Below, piece by piece: positions 15,116-23,223 of a stretch of DNA of 64,000 nt. The notes under the pieces were generated by a model, which had not been told where the DNA came from, did no database searches, and saw only the letters and a list, made by a program, of their open reading frames with translations. Every line of letters begins with the position of its first letter. Position 1 is the stretch's first letter. Location: positions 115,524 to 179,523 of the forward strand of contig DIBY01000016.1 of NCBI GenBank assembly GCA_002415135.1. Direction: 5' to 3'. The position numbers and the translations under genes were made by a program. Source of the stretch: Flavobacteriales bacterium UBA5040 (GTDB lineage Bacteria > Bacteroidota > Bacteroidia > Flavobacteriales > Weeksellaceae).

Positions 15116-16276
15116 TTAATCTGTGGTTTTCAACCGAATGAGGTAACCATAGATTTGTCTTTGTGGATGTTTTACTCTGGGAAATTTGAATGATGATAGC
15201 GCTCTCCCAATTTTTAAATGATTTAATCGAATTCCTTGCGTGCTCAAATCCATCATCACTTCGGTCGCAGTCTTAAATTCTTCCAGATTATCCGATGGTT
15301 CAAAAAACTTGTTGACCATTTCTTGTTCTAAAGTCATCTGTGTAAATCGCTCATTGCGCTTTTCGTTTTCGGAAATATCCGCTAATGTTAATTCCGGATT
15401 GAAATCTTTTCTTTTATAAGCATTGAAATAGGCTTGAGCCCATACTTTATCTATGTCGATTTCCAATGAATAATTAAAGTTGATTTTCTCGGTCACTTCA
15501 AAAATGATCCAGCGCACGCTTCCCGATTCATCAGTCAGAAAATCAGTTTTGTTAGTAGAACCAACAAAACTGCAAATGCGTTCCAAATATTCTGATTTCC
15601 TCGCATAAGGCAATCTTTCGTTGATGTGTGTTTTCGAAATAAATGCTTTCAACGAATTGATATCTGCTTTTGCCAAAACTGAAAGTTCATCTAAATTGAT
15701 AATCAAATTTTTACACAGTTTAATTCTGCTGTCTTTATCCAAACCGATATCTTCCGAGAGATAATTCATCAATTTTCTCGGAATAAAAAATCTCAAAAAA
15801 GTTGATTTGCCACTATTTTGAATAGTATTGGCGAGGACTAAACAATGTTTATTTATTTTTTCTTTTTCTAAAGCACATAAAACGGCTCTGGTAAACCATC
15901 TCTCCATATGATAAAGAAAGGCTTTATCATCATTGGTTTTTACGTAACTACAAAGGTTTTTAATGTGATCGTCGCCGTCCCAATCTTCCAAACTTTCAAA
16001 ATATTCCGAAATGGGATCATATTGTTCAATGAGATGACTTCTTACCAGGATTTCCAATTTATTCATTGGGATATCAATTCCGGATTGAATGAGTTCGATA
16101 TACAATGAACTTAAGTTCAAACTCGACCATTTTTTATCTAATGATATTTTGATTTCAAACTCCAGAGATATCGTATTAAATCTCAAAGAATACTTAGCAT
16201 TTAGATATTTCAGTGTTCGATCAAATATAGTTTTGCTCACTGTATCAGTTTGATACAGCATTTTATCTTCCTCCAT
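15116..16276 (-). CDS. VapE-type (virulence-associated E) helicase/primase-like ATPase
   Basis: The protein has 386 residues. The ATP-binding segment ends in NSGKSTF (154-160), but the first glycine of the usual GxxxxGKS loop is missing. Walker B is IINLDE (192-197). The later FVGSTNKTDFLTDESGSVRW segment contains the conserved Asn/Thr sensor and an arginine-finger-like Arg, typical of the VapE family. The N-terminal part (EDWDGDDHI, about 97-105) is also typical. VapE-like proteins replicate phage satellites and other small elements. Some relatives carry an N-terminal primase; here the protein begins without one. It lies between the excisionase-like gene and the iteron region. The start MEEDKM is the first ATG; Met6 is an alternative. 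Confidence 0.8.
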   Translation of the reverse strand: MEEDKMLYQTDTVSKTIFDRTLKYLNAKYSLRFNTISLEFEIKISLDKKWSSLNLSSLYIELIQSGIDIPMNKLEILVRSHLIEQYDPISEYFESLEDWDGDDHIKNLCSYVKTNDDKAFLYHMERWFTRAVLCALEKEKINKHCLVLANTIQNSGKSTFLRFFIPRKLMNYLSEDIGLDKDSRIKLCKNLIINLDELSVLAKADINSLKAFISKTHINERLPYARKSEYLERICSFVGSTNKTDFLTDESGSVRWIIFEVTEKINFNYSLEIDIDKVWAQAYFNAYKRKDFNPELTLADISENEKRNERFTQMTLEQEMVNKFFEPSDNLEEFKTATEVMMDLSTQGIRLNHLKIGRALSSFKFPRVKHPQRQIYGYLIRLKTTD

Positions 16277-16326
16277 AAAAGATTAGGTATTGGGGAAGCA
16301 GAAACAAATAATTGCTATATTTGTAC

Positions 16327-16342
16327 TTCACTTCCAAGTGAA
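16327..16342. promoter_or_regulatory. Palindrome between the HTH and VapE-like genes
   Basis: TTCACTT, CC, AAGTGAA forms a perfect palindrome about 50 bp before the vapE-like start. It is a possible operator. A TATATTTG sequence (16316-16323) lies next to it but on the plus strand, facing away from vapE. Confidence 0.35.
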
Positions 16343-16356
16343 ACAAAAGATTAAAG

Positions 16357-16378
16357 CCTAACTAGTGCGATAGTTAGG
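16357..16378 (-). terminator. Terminator at the end of the HTH gene
   Basis: CCTAACTA (16357-16364) and TAGTTAGG (16371-16378) form an 8-bp stem with a six-base loop that overlaps the stop codon of the HTH gene, followed on the minus strand by CTTTAATCTTTT. It would separate HTH transcription from vapE, or attenuate it. Confidence 0.5.
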
Positions 16379-16661
16379 TTTTACTTTTTCGTAGAGAAAA
16401 CTCCACAGCTTCCTGTTGGATTTCATCATTAGATTTATGGCTGTTTTTTAATAACCAAGTATCAATTTTTTTTCGTTCGAAAAAGAGAACTTTTCCGTTG
16501 GGTTTAGAAAAAGGAATACTGTTGGTATGAACCAATTTGTAGATATAGGATTTCTTGAATCCAGTATAATCAGATAATTCCTCTGTGTTGAGAATTTCTT
16601 TCAGTCCGAAAATATGTTTTTCGATACGATTGAGTTTGTGTAGAATGAGTTCATTTTCCAT
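16374..16661 (-). CDS. Excisionase/AlpA-like helix-turn-helix protein
   Basis: The protein has 95 residues. The core (LNTEELSDYTGFKKSYIYKLVHTNSIP in pieces, about residues 23-50) is a winged-HTH of the MerR/HTH_17 type, followed by FSKPNGKVLFFERKKIDTWL, the usual wing and C-terminal helix. This class serves as excisionase or as activator in many integrated Bacteroidota elements. It lies between the integrase and the VapE-like gene, where a recombination directionality factor is expected. Its stop codon is part of a terminator hairpin. Confidence in the fold is high; the excisionase role is inferred. Confidence 0.8.
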   Translation of the reverse strand: MENELILHKLNRIEKHIFGLKEILNTEELSDYTGFKKSYIYKLVHTNSIPFSKPNGKVLFFERKKIDTWLLKNSHKSNDEIQQEAVEFSLRKSKT

Positions 16662-16890
16662 TTGTATCGTTTGATTGATTTATTGATACAAAAGTCATCA
16701 TCATAAACTTAATGGGCAATACCAGAAGTTTGCAAAAGGCTAAATACTATTAATTTGGATTAAAAATGGTCCAAAAAAAGTCTAAATAAGATTAATCTGG
16801 GCTATTCTGGCTTCTATTTGCTTAAAAGTAAAAAATTAGGTTTTAAAAATCAAATTTTACTTTACTGTAAAGTGTTTCAAAGAAAAATAC

Positions 16891-18030
16891 TCACATTTCC
16901 AACGTAAGTTCTGGAATTATTTCTGCTGCTTCTTTCATTTTACTATCCACGATTTTAGCATAAATCGCAGTTGTTCTAATTTCACGATGTCCCAGTCTTT
17001 TTGAAACAGTATAAATATCTGCACCGTTTTCTAATAAAAGTACGGCATTGGTATGGCGAGCAGAATGAAAAGTAATATGCTTTGGAACTGCTGCACGATT
17101 GCACCATCTAATGATTTCAGTGTTGTAAGTCATCCCATATTTCAAACCTTTAAAAACTCGATCTTGAGGATCTTGTCTTTCACCAAGAAGTTCCCTCGCT
17201 TGCTGCGAAATATAAAGATATTCGACCCCATCAGTTTTAACCTGTCTGAAATTTATTTTAAATAATCCTCCTTCATCACGTACTTCTGACCAAAGCATAG
17301 CGTTGATATCTGACCAACGGAGACCAGATAAGCAAGAGAAAAGAAATGCTTTTTTCAAAACCGGATATTTACATTCGGCTTTGGCTAAAGATTGCAGTTC
17401 ATCAAAAGTCAGATATTCTCTTTGACTTTCTGCCTGATCAAATGATTTTATTTTTGCAGCGTAATTAACGGTTAGATAACCATCGTCAAAAGCATTTCTT
17501 AGAGCTGCTTTAAACTTATTGAAATAAGAATATTTTGAATTTTGTGAAAGTGACAACTCACTTTTTGTCAGAGCGTCCTTTTCAAAATACTTCCGGACTT
17601 TTTTGATGAGATTTTCATCAATTTCATCAAACGTCATATTTTTTGGAATAACCTTTTTCAGATGTTGCAAAGTAGAAAACCAATTGCCGTAATTATTAGA
17701 AGAATCTTGTTTTTGCTTTTCTTCAGTCAGTTCCTCAAAATAGGTAAGGAAGAGCCTCTTTGATTTTACTTTATCTTTAAGATCATATTTGCCTTGTATA
17801 TATTCCGCTTTACGAATCGCAAATATATTTTCTGCTAGAGCTAAAGTTTCTTTGTTTTCTTTCTTCTCCTTAACGGACTTTGGTTCTGGGTGTAAATACA
17901 ACTTGAGGTACTCAAAATCACGTAGATGAATTCGTTTCCCTTGCAAATTCGTAGATGAACCTTTGTAATATTCGACGTAGAGACTAATCATACCGTCGGC
18001 CAATTTCTTTTGTTTTAATGTAATTTTCAT
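16891..18030 (-). CDS. Tyrosine recombinase/integrase
   Basis: I chose ATG 18030 (MKITLKQ); the open frame upstream to 18162 would add a hydrophobic stretch unlike the family. The protein has 379 residues, the usual length for Bacteroidota phage-type integrases: arm-binding N-terminus, SAM-like core-binding domain (about 100-195) and catalytic domain with Arg in SGLRWSDI, HSARH (the HxxRH motif), LGHREI and the nucleophile Tyr in TTAIYAK. The gene ends 229 bp from the HTH gene and starts 169 bp from the mnmE stop, so mnmE's 3' end is the likely attachment site. Palindromic GAGGTGTACA sites lie directly upstream and may control it. Confidence 0.92.
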   Translation of the reverse strand: MKITLKQKKLADGMISLYVEYYKGSSTNLQGKRIHLRDFEYLKLYLHPEPKSVKEKKENKETLALAENIFAIRKAEYIQGKYDLKDKVKSKRLFLTYFEELTEEKQKQDSSNNYGNWFSTLQHLKKVIPKNMTFDEIDENLIKKVRKYFEKDALTKSELSLSQNSKYSYFNKFKAALRNAFDDGYLTVNYAAKIKSFDQAESQREYLTFDELQSLAKAECKYPVLKKAFLFSCLSGLRWSDINAMLWSEVRDEGGLFKINFRQVKTDGVEYLYISQQARELLGERQDPQDRVFKGLKYGMTYNTEIIRWCNRAAVPKHITFHSARHTNAVLLLENGADIYTVSKRLGHREIRTTAIYAKIVDSKMKEAAEIIPELTLEM

Positions 18031-18040
18031 AAGCTTTATT

Positions 18041-18103
18041 TGAGGTGTACATTTGTACACCTCAGTACTACTTTTGTATCTTGAGGTGTACAAAAGATGT
18101 ACA
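18041..18103. promoter_or_regulatory. Cluster of GAGGTGTACA sites upstream of the integrase
   Basis: A palindrome with 11-bp arms (TGAGGTGTACA at 18041-18051, complement at 18054-18064, two-base centre) is followed by a third direct copy at 18082-18092 and a weaker GATGTACA at 18096-18103. It lies 11 bp before the integrase start and about 95 bp from the mnmE stop. It may be a repressor operator for the integrase or arm-type recombinase sites. Confidence 0.6.
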
Positions 18104-18198
18104 AATATAGAAATAAACTCCAACAAGAGAAAATAAAATTTACATAAAGAACTGTAAATCAAATAAAAGAAAGAAAAAGAAACTAAAGAAAACGTAAT

Positions 18199-19758
18199 TT
18201 ATTTCCCAATACAAAACTTAGAAAATATATTCCCCAAAACCTCATCATTTGTAAACTCCCCGGAAATTTCCCCCAACTGCTCCAAGGCATTTCTCAACTC
18301 ATACGCCAACAATTCGGTATGAATCCCCGAACTTACTGCTTCTTCCACTTGAAGAACAGATTGCAGCGATTTCTGCAACGCATCAAAATGTCTTTGATTC
18401 GTAATGATCACATTGCTTTCCTGGTCTTTTAGATTTTCAACATAATCTACTAAGATGGTTTTCACGGCTTCAATTCCCGTTTGATCTTTCGCCGAGATCT
18501 TAATGATCTGGTCACAATAATCCGGAAATATTTGCTGATATAATTGTTGGTCAAATTCACTTTGTGATTGGTCTTTATTTAAATCTACTTTGTTGTGAAC
18601 CAGCACGATTTTCAGATCCTCGCGGTGGAACTCTTTTACAAAAGCGATCACTTCTTCGGGAGTCGAATCAAATTCGTCGTAGAGATACAATAAAATTCTA
18701 GCGGAGGCAATTTTCTCCTTCGCTTTCGTTACGCCGATTTTCTCAATAATATCCGTCGTTTCTCGAAGTCCGGCCGTATCCACAAAACGGAAAGCCGTTC
18801 CTTTCAGATGAATCACTTCCTCGATCGTATCACGTGTTGTTCCCGCAATTTCCGAAACAATCGCTCTTTCCTCTTTCAGCAAAGCATTCAACAAGGTCGA
18901 TTTCCCCGCGTTCGGTTTCCCGATGATGGCCACTTCTACTCCATTTTTCAGCGCATTTCCGTACTGGAAACTCTCGATCAAAGCGCTCAGTTTATGGCGA
19001 AGATTCAGCAACAGTTTGTTCATGGCGGTTCGGTCTGCAAATTCCACATCCTCTTCCCCGAAATCCAGTTCCAGTTCAATGAGCGAGGTAAAATTAAGCA
19101 GGTCATTTCTCAGGATCGAGATTTCATTCGTGATCCCGCCTTTCAACTGATTCAAAGCCACATTCCGCGACGCTTCATTTTCCGAAGCGATCAGATCAGC
19201 GATAGATTCCGCCTGGGCGAGATCAATTCTGCCGTTCATAAAAGCGCGCATCGTAAACTCTCCGGCTTTAGCCAATCGCGCCCCGTTTTTCACCAAAACT
19301 TCCAGAATTTTCTTAGCAATATGCGGCGATCCGTGAAAAGAGATTTCCACCACATCTTCCGTCGTAAAAGTTTTCGGCGCCAGAAAAACAGAAACCAGGA
19401 CTTCGTCGATGAGTTCTTCGTTGTCGGATGTTGGATTTCGGGTGTCGGGTGATTCCGCTGAAATTGTAGATTTTAAATTTTGAGTTTTAAATTCCTGATC
19501 CTCTTTCGTCTCTTGTCTCTCGATAGCTGTCGGGACATCTATTATCTTTGTTCTTTCCTCTTGGCTCTTTTTACTTTTTACTTGGCTCTTATCATAAATA
19601 TACCCGTAATGCACCGTATGAGACGCCACAAGTTCTAAGTTGGTTCCTTTAAAAGTTTTTTGCGCAATCTTCACAGCCTCACTTCCGGAAAGGCGGATAA
19701 TTCCCAAAGCGCCCACTCCATTTGCGGTCGCAATCGCACAGATCGTATCTTGATTCAT
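18199..19758 (-). CDS. mnmE: tRNA uridine-5-carboxymethylaminomethyl(34) synthesis GTPase MnmE
   Basis: MnmE works with MnmG to modify U34 of tRNAs. The N-terminal formyl-THF-binding domain starts MNQDTICAIATANGVGALG. The G domain shows GKPNAGKST (G1), GTTRDT (G2), DTAGLRE (G3) and NKVD (G4). The protein ends with FCIGK, whose Cys is essential in the family. At 519 residues it is about 60 longer than usual because of an insertion at about residues 58-114 (SQVKSKKS...PTSDN) in the N-terminal domain, before LIDEVLVSVF. The insertion is Lys/Glu/Thr-rich, keeps the frame and looks like translated intergenic repeat. The 3' end faces a mobile element. Confidence 0.95.
   Translation of the reverse strand: MNQDTICAIATANGVGALGIIRLSGSEAVKIAQKTFKGTNLELVASHTVHYGYIYDKSQVKSKKSQEERTKIIDVPTAIERQETKEDQEFKTQNLKSTISAESPDTRNPTSDNEELIDEVLVSVFLAPKTFTTEDVVEISFHGSPHIAKKILEVLVKNGARLAKAGEFTMRAFMNGRIDLAQAESIADLIASENEASRNVALNQLKGGITNEISILRNDLLNFTSLIELELDFGEEDVEFADRTAMNKLLLNLRHKLSALIESFQYGNALKNGVEVAIIGKPNAGKSTLLNALLKEERAIVSEIAGTTRDTIEEVIHLKGTAFRFVDTAGLRETTDIIEKIGVTKAKEKIASARILLYLYDEFDSTPEEVIAFVKEFHREDLKIVLVHNKVDLNKDQSQSEFDQQLYQQIFPDYCDQIIKISAKDQTGIEAVKTILVDYVENLKDQESNVIITNQRHFDALQKSLQSVLQVEEAVSSGIHTELLAYELRNALEQLGEISGEFTNDEVLGNIFSKFCIGK
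19417..19587. repeat. In-frame repeat-like insertion inside mnmE
   Basis: This part of mnmE encodes the extra residues 58-114. The DNA contains GATAGCTGTCGGGA, nearly the same as the palindrome just upstream of mnmE at 19785-19802, and simple strings such as CTTGGCTCTTTTTAC and TTTTAAATTTTGAG that look like non-coding filler. It appears to be intergenic repeat DNA captured in frame. Confidence 0.55.
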
Positions 19759-19784
19759 GCCCCAAAATTACGGAATTATTCTCT

Positions 19785-19802
19785 TCCCGATAGCTATCGG
19801 GA
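19785..19802. repeat. Perfect 18-bp palindrome upstream of mnmE
   Basis: TCCCGATAGCTATCGGGA is self-complementary. A close relative occurs inside mnmE (see 19417-19587). It lies 27 bp before the mnmE start. Confidence 0.6.
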
Positions 19803-19837
19803 TTTAGAAGCATCAAGATTTCGCTTATTTCGAAGAC

Positions 19838-19917
19838 CCGTCCCGCTGTCCACTTTATCTTTTTTGGAGCTCGCTTCGCTCGCGCCAAAAAAGGATGCCG
19901 TTCCCATCGGGGCTAGG
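19838..19917 (-). repeat. Dispersed hairpin repeat, copy 1
   Basis: On the minus strand it reads CTAGCCCCGATGGGAACGGC, ATCC, a hairpin closed by TTTTTTGG/CCAAAAAA, then GATAAAGTGGACAGCGGGAC. The same order of blocks recurs at 32039-32107 (see there) with a different hairpin. The type is common between genes in flavobacterial genomes; its function is unknown. Confidence 0.6.
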
Positions 19918-20029
19918 TTGAAAGGTGGTTTTTTTTTTGAGATTTAAAAAAAGAGTGTTGAAAAGTAATATAGATTTTATTGAAGTGTTTTGTATATTTG
20001 AGAATCCACGAATAAAACTATTTTAAGCG

Positions 20030-21121
20030 ATGAAATTTATTTCTAAAATCAACGATCGTAATCTACAAAGAAAGAGAGAATCTGGACTAACAGGTTATGT
20101 ACTAATTTCTGCTTTAGTGATTTGTTATTATAAACTATTAATACATTTTGAGTACCTACTAAATAATTCAATATACGCAACTGAAAATTTCACGAAATCG
20201 ATTGAACTGATTTTTTATACGTTCAACGTTATGATTTCGAGCGCTGTTGTAATAAATGTATTATTTCCTACATTAAAAACTTTAAATTCTATAAAAGTAT
20301 TAAAACCAGTTAAAATTGAAAATTATATCATATTTAGTATGACATTAACTTATTTTTTAAATACAATTTTATTGATTTACGTTTTATTGACAATACAAAT
20401 CTCACCAAACGGCTTTTATTTTTATTGCTTTTTAATTTTTTTATTAATTTTCTTTGGATGGTGTGCTTTATATCAAATTTTAAAGAATAATAAATCGAAA
20501 GAACTGAAAATTGAAAAAGAAGAAATAAAACTAAAAAACACAATTCTTGCTTTAACTATTATTGTTTCACTAATAGTTTCAATCTGTTCAATAAATTATA
20601 TATACAATTTATCTATTGACTATAAAAGTGAAATGATTAAAATTGTAGCTTTATTATATATTTCATTTGTTGTGATTGAAAGAATTTTGATGATTAATAC
20701 AAACGATTTATTTTATTCAAAATTAGAAGACTTCGAATACGAAATAGAATTAAGAAAATTGACAGAAGAAGAAGTAAGAAGAGAGTTTCAGGAAAGATTC
20801 AGCGGCTTTTTAGTTAACGATTACATTGAACACCAAATAAAACTTGCAGAATATCGTCTTTTAACATTTAAAGAAAATATCGAAAATATAAATAGTCAAA
20901 TAATTAAATTAAGAGAAAATATTGGGGCAAAATCTGCAGATTTAATAAGTAATAAAGAAAATGAGAAAATTGTTCATTTTAAAAGTTATAAGGAAAGCTG
21001 TGGAAATCAACTTACAAAATTAGAAATTTCATTAGCAAATAACATTTCAGAATTTGACCAATTTGAAAAAGAGCAGTTATTTAAATTAATTCATATTTTG
21101 AAAGAGGAACGAAAGAATTAA
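20030..21121 (+). CDS. Polytopic membrane protein with C-terminal coiled coil, unknown function
   Basis: The protein has 363 residues. About six membrane segments lie within residues 20-220 (for example near 20-38, 60-82, 98-122, 128-148, 170-195 and 200-220). The remaining 140 residues are a charged cytoplasmic helix/coiled coil (KLTEEEVRREFQERF onward, ending KEERKN). The gene is visibly more AT-rich than the neighbouring mnmE and uses many AAA, ATA and TTA codons, which suggests transfer. It is followed after 105 bp by a nuclease-like gene on the same strand; the two may form a unit. No family was recognised. Confidence 0.6.
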   Translation: MKFISKINDRNLQRKRESGLTGYVLISALVICYYKLLIHFEYLLNNSIYATENFTKSIELIFYTFNVMISSAVVINVLFPTLKTLNSIKVLKPVKIENYIIFSMTLTYFLNTILLIYVLLTIQISPNGFYFYCFLIFLLIFFGWCALYQILKNNKSKELKIEKEEIKLKNTILALTIIVSLIVSICSINYIYNLSIDYKSEMIKIVALLYISFVVIERILMINTNDLFYSKLEDFEYEIELRKLTEEEVRREFQERFSGFLVNDYIEHQIKLAEYRLLTFKENIENINSQIIKLRENIGAKSADLISNKENEKIVHFKSYKESCGNQLTKLEISLANNISEFDQFEKEQLFKLIHILKEERKN

Positions 21122-21226
21122 AAAAGTGGAATTGAGTATATTAGTGAATGTCAATACTAAATTTAAATAATAAAACTTTTTGGTAGTAAACCGTTTAAAT
21201 AAATAATAAAATATTTTACTTTAAAA

Positions 21227-22390
21227 ATGACATCACAAATACGACTTTTCACTACTGTAAAAAGAACATTTCAAGGACCTGCGCTTGAGAATGAAAAAAC
21301 ATATAATTATTACGACCGCAGTGCAAGAAACGATATAGGAATTGTAAGAGACCTGCTTGAAAGTTGGTTTAACAATTTGCCTACAGATGAAAAGCACGAG
21401 ACTAAGGAAAGGTTTAAGAAAAGTTTTTATTCCGTATTTTATGAATTATTTCTTTATAATTTTTTTCTAAAACTAGGTTTTGAAATTATAATTCATCCAA
21501 TTATTAAAAATAGTGACAAGCGTCCAGATTTTTTAATAAAGAAAGATGACCTTGAAATTTATGTTGAAGCAAAAATATCGGAAGATAAGTCTGAAGAACA
21601 AAAATCTTTCGAAAATTTGAAAAGTAGGTTTTATGATAAAATCAGTAAAATAAAATCTGATCATTTTATTTTTCATATCGAACAATTAAATATTAAGACA
21701 ACCAATCAGCCGTCCACACAGGAACTGACATCTAAAATACTGAAGAAATTATCTACCTTAAATCATTATGCTGAATTAGAAAAAGCGCAAACAGAAAATT
21801 TTAATAGTTTTCAGAAACTAAAATACGAGAATAATGAAATCAATATTTCAATAACTTTTTTACCTGTTAACGTATACGCAATTGGTAAGGCGAGAAGAAG
21901 TGTTGCGATTCCACCAATAGAGACATTCATTGGAGGCGCAGAAGAAGCAATCAGAGACTCAATTCGTAAAAAGTCTAAGCGATATGGAAAACTTGACAAG
22001 CCTTATCTAATATGCGTAAATGCTTTGAGCATAAAATCTTCTTCTTTACATGATATTGATAGTGCGATCTGGGGTTCTCTTGCAATATCTTTTTCTACTA
22101 ACCCTGAGAATAGATATGAAAAATTTATTAGAAATGCAGATGGAATATTTTATAACAAGGGATCAAAAAGAATTTTAAATGTAAGTGGCGTAATGGTTAA
22201 CAGAATATTTCCTAATAATATTACTGATAGCAAATATTGGATTTTTGCACATCCGTTTACTGAAAACCCTTTAGATTTCAAGCGATTTGGTTTACCTTAT
22301 TGTTACATTAAGGAAAGCCAAGTAATAAATAACGAATGCCAAGATCTAGGTGACATTTTTGAATTACCAATTAATTGGCCTAACAATTAA
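21227..22390 (+). CDS. PD-(D/E)XK-type nuclease-like protein
   Basis: The protein has 387 residues and is soluble. Residues 70-120 show the PD-(D/E)XK core: Glu73 in FYELFLYNFF, RPDFLI (Pro100, Asp101) and YVEAKI (Glu114, Lys116), separated by a short hairpin as in restriction-type enzymes. The remaining 270 residues match nothing I know; they include VNRIFPNNI and a C-terminal segment of FAHPFTENP type. The AT-rich composition, the membrane-protein gene upstream and the broken genes downstream suggest a mobile defence or conflict locus. The active-site pattern is clear, but the biological target is unknown. Confidence 0.65.
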   Translation: MTSQIRLFTTVKRTFQGPALENEKTYNYYDRSARNDIGIVRDLLESWFNNLPTDEKHETKERFKKSFYSVFYELFLYNFFLKLGFEIIIHPIIKNSDKRPDFLIKKDDLEIYVEAKISEDKSEEQKSFENLKSRFYDKISKIKSDHFIFHIEQLNIKTTNQPSTQELTSKILKKLSTLNHYAELEKAQTENFNSFQKLKYENNEINISITFLPVNVYAIGKARRSVAIPPIETFIGGAEEAIRDSIRKKSKRYGKLDKPYLICVNALSIKSSSLHDIDSAIWGSLAISFSTNPENRYEKFIRNADGIFYNKGSKRILNVSGVMVNRIFPNNITDSKYWIFAHPFTENPLDFKRFGLPYCYIKESQVINNECQDLGDIFELPINWPNN

Positions 22391-22403
22391 TATTTTAAAA
22401 AAT

Positions 22404-22475
22404 ATGAAAGCAATCCACCTAACAAAATCCGGCGGACCGGAAGTTTTACAATTACAGGAAACTACAAAACCTTAA
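22404..22475 (+). pseudogene. 23-codon 5' remnant of a quinone oxidoreductase gene
   Basis: The short frame translates to MKAIHLTKSGGPEVLQLQET plus TKP and a stop. It matches the first 23 residues of the intact oxidoreductase at 23637-24608 at 20 of 23 positions, while the DNA differs mostly at third positions. The remnant stop (TAA) overlaps the ATG of the next frame. It marks a recombination joint: the block 22475-23636 seems to have been placed between an old gene start and a diverged complete copy. Confidence 0.75.
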
Positions 22476-22764
22476 TGAAAACTAAACTCTTACTCCTAAC
22501 ATTTCTCACTTTAACAACTTTGCTTTTCGGACAAAACTCAGAAAGAATTGCTGCAATTCGCAAAAAGGTTGAAGCCATCAATACAGAAAAAAATTATCAG
22601 ATCAAAAAATTAGATAATTACTATTTTGCGAACGTAAAGAACGAAGCTACCGACTGCAGACAGGAACTGTCCGGTATTATAAAAATGGAAAAATAAAAAA
22701 GATCGTTTACAGAGTCGGACTTTCTTACGGAATAAAAAACCTAAAGCACTATGAATATATTTAA
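22475..22764 (+). pseudogene. Frameshifted, truncated secreted small protein
   Basis: A signal peptide (MKTKLLLLTFLTLTTLLFGQ) is followed by a helical segment. The first frame stops at 22696. A one-base loss around 22671-22675 would join it to YYKNGKIKKIVYRVGLSYG in the next frame, which runs to TAA at 22762-22764. The repeated Tyr-Tyr-x-Asn-Gly-Lys pattern is typical of secreted flavobacterial proteins with such repeats, which are usually longer. The end overlaps the start of the next gene. Confidence 0.55.
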
Positions 22765-23197
22765 ATCCATAATCAACAGCGTCAAAACGTTTGCTACAAA
22801 TACTGGAACTGAAAAACGCAGAGATCGATTTACGGCAAAGCAAATTCAATTGGATGAGTTAGCTGAAGAACTCAAACTGGTGCTGGAGGGAAAAACCGAC
22901 TTTAATTTTATTGGGATCACTGCAAATGGGTACGACAGTCTCTTTTTTGTCAGGAATGACCAGAATTTTAATTTGGAGTTTAGAGCACTTAAAAAGATTC
23001 AGCTTCCTTACTTAGAACCGTTAGAAGAATTTGCTTCGAAACATAATATCAAGTTTGAAACCGAAAAATTAGATAGAATTCCCTATTTGAGAATTAAAAC
23101 GAACACGGGTATCACGGAAACGGTTGATTTAGCAAAACGCATTCAAAAAGAAGTTTTTGGAAATACTGATAGTACAATATATAAAGTGATTCCTTAA
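22751..23197 (+). CDS. Hypothetical cytoplasmic protein
   Basis: The protein has 148 residues, no signal peptide and no membrane segment. It looks like a mixed alpha/beta fold (ELAEELKLVLEGKTDFNFIG, later LDRIPYLRIKTNTG). Its start lies within the end of the broken secreted gene. A small zinc-ribbon-like protein follows after 26 bp, so the two could be cotranscribed. Small soluble genes of this kind in accessory zones are often immunity or effector partners, but nothing here proves it. Confidence 0.5.
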   Translation: MNIFKSIINSVKTFATNTGTEKRRDRFTAKQIQLDELAEELKLVLEGKTDFNFIGITANGYDSLFFVRNDQNFNLEFRALKKIQLPYLEPLEEFASKHNIKFETEKLDRIPYLRIKTNTGITETVDLAKRIQKEVFGNTDSTIYKVIP

Positions 23198-23223
23198 CGG
23201 TATTCCTATTGATAAAAAATAAA

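Larger units (their letters stand above)
13985..18198. mobile_element. Minimal satellite-like integrative element next to mnmE
   Basis: From the mnmE end inward the order is tyrosine recombinase (16891-18030), excisionase-like HTH (16374-16661), VapE-type helicase (15116-16276), then about 1.1 kb of non-coding DNA with two repeat sets that look like a replication origin. All three genes are on the minus strand. Integrase, AlpA-like, primase/helicase and iterons are the core of phage-inducible satellites and similar small elements. The 3' end of mnmE/trmE is a known integration site for other elements (for example SGI1). I could not find a second copy of the mnmE 3' end, so the left boundary is a guess and the element may be degraded. 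No packaging, relaxase or cargo gene is visible. Confidence 0.55.

Noticed and set aside
13985..18198. Exact att direct repeat of the mnmE 3' end
   Set aside because: I looked for a second copy of the last mnmE codons (ending FCIGK) within 12.5-18 kb and found only short chance matches such as GTATTGGGGAA near 16288, inside the element.
18808..19452. Plus-strand ORF of 214 codons opposite mnmE
   Set aside because: It lies fully antisense to a well-supported gene, has no recognisable domain and reflects codon bias of mnmE.
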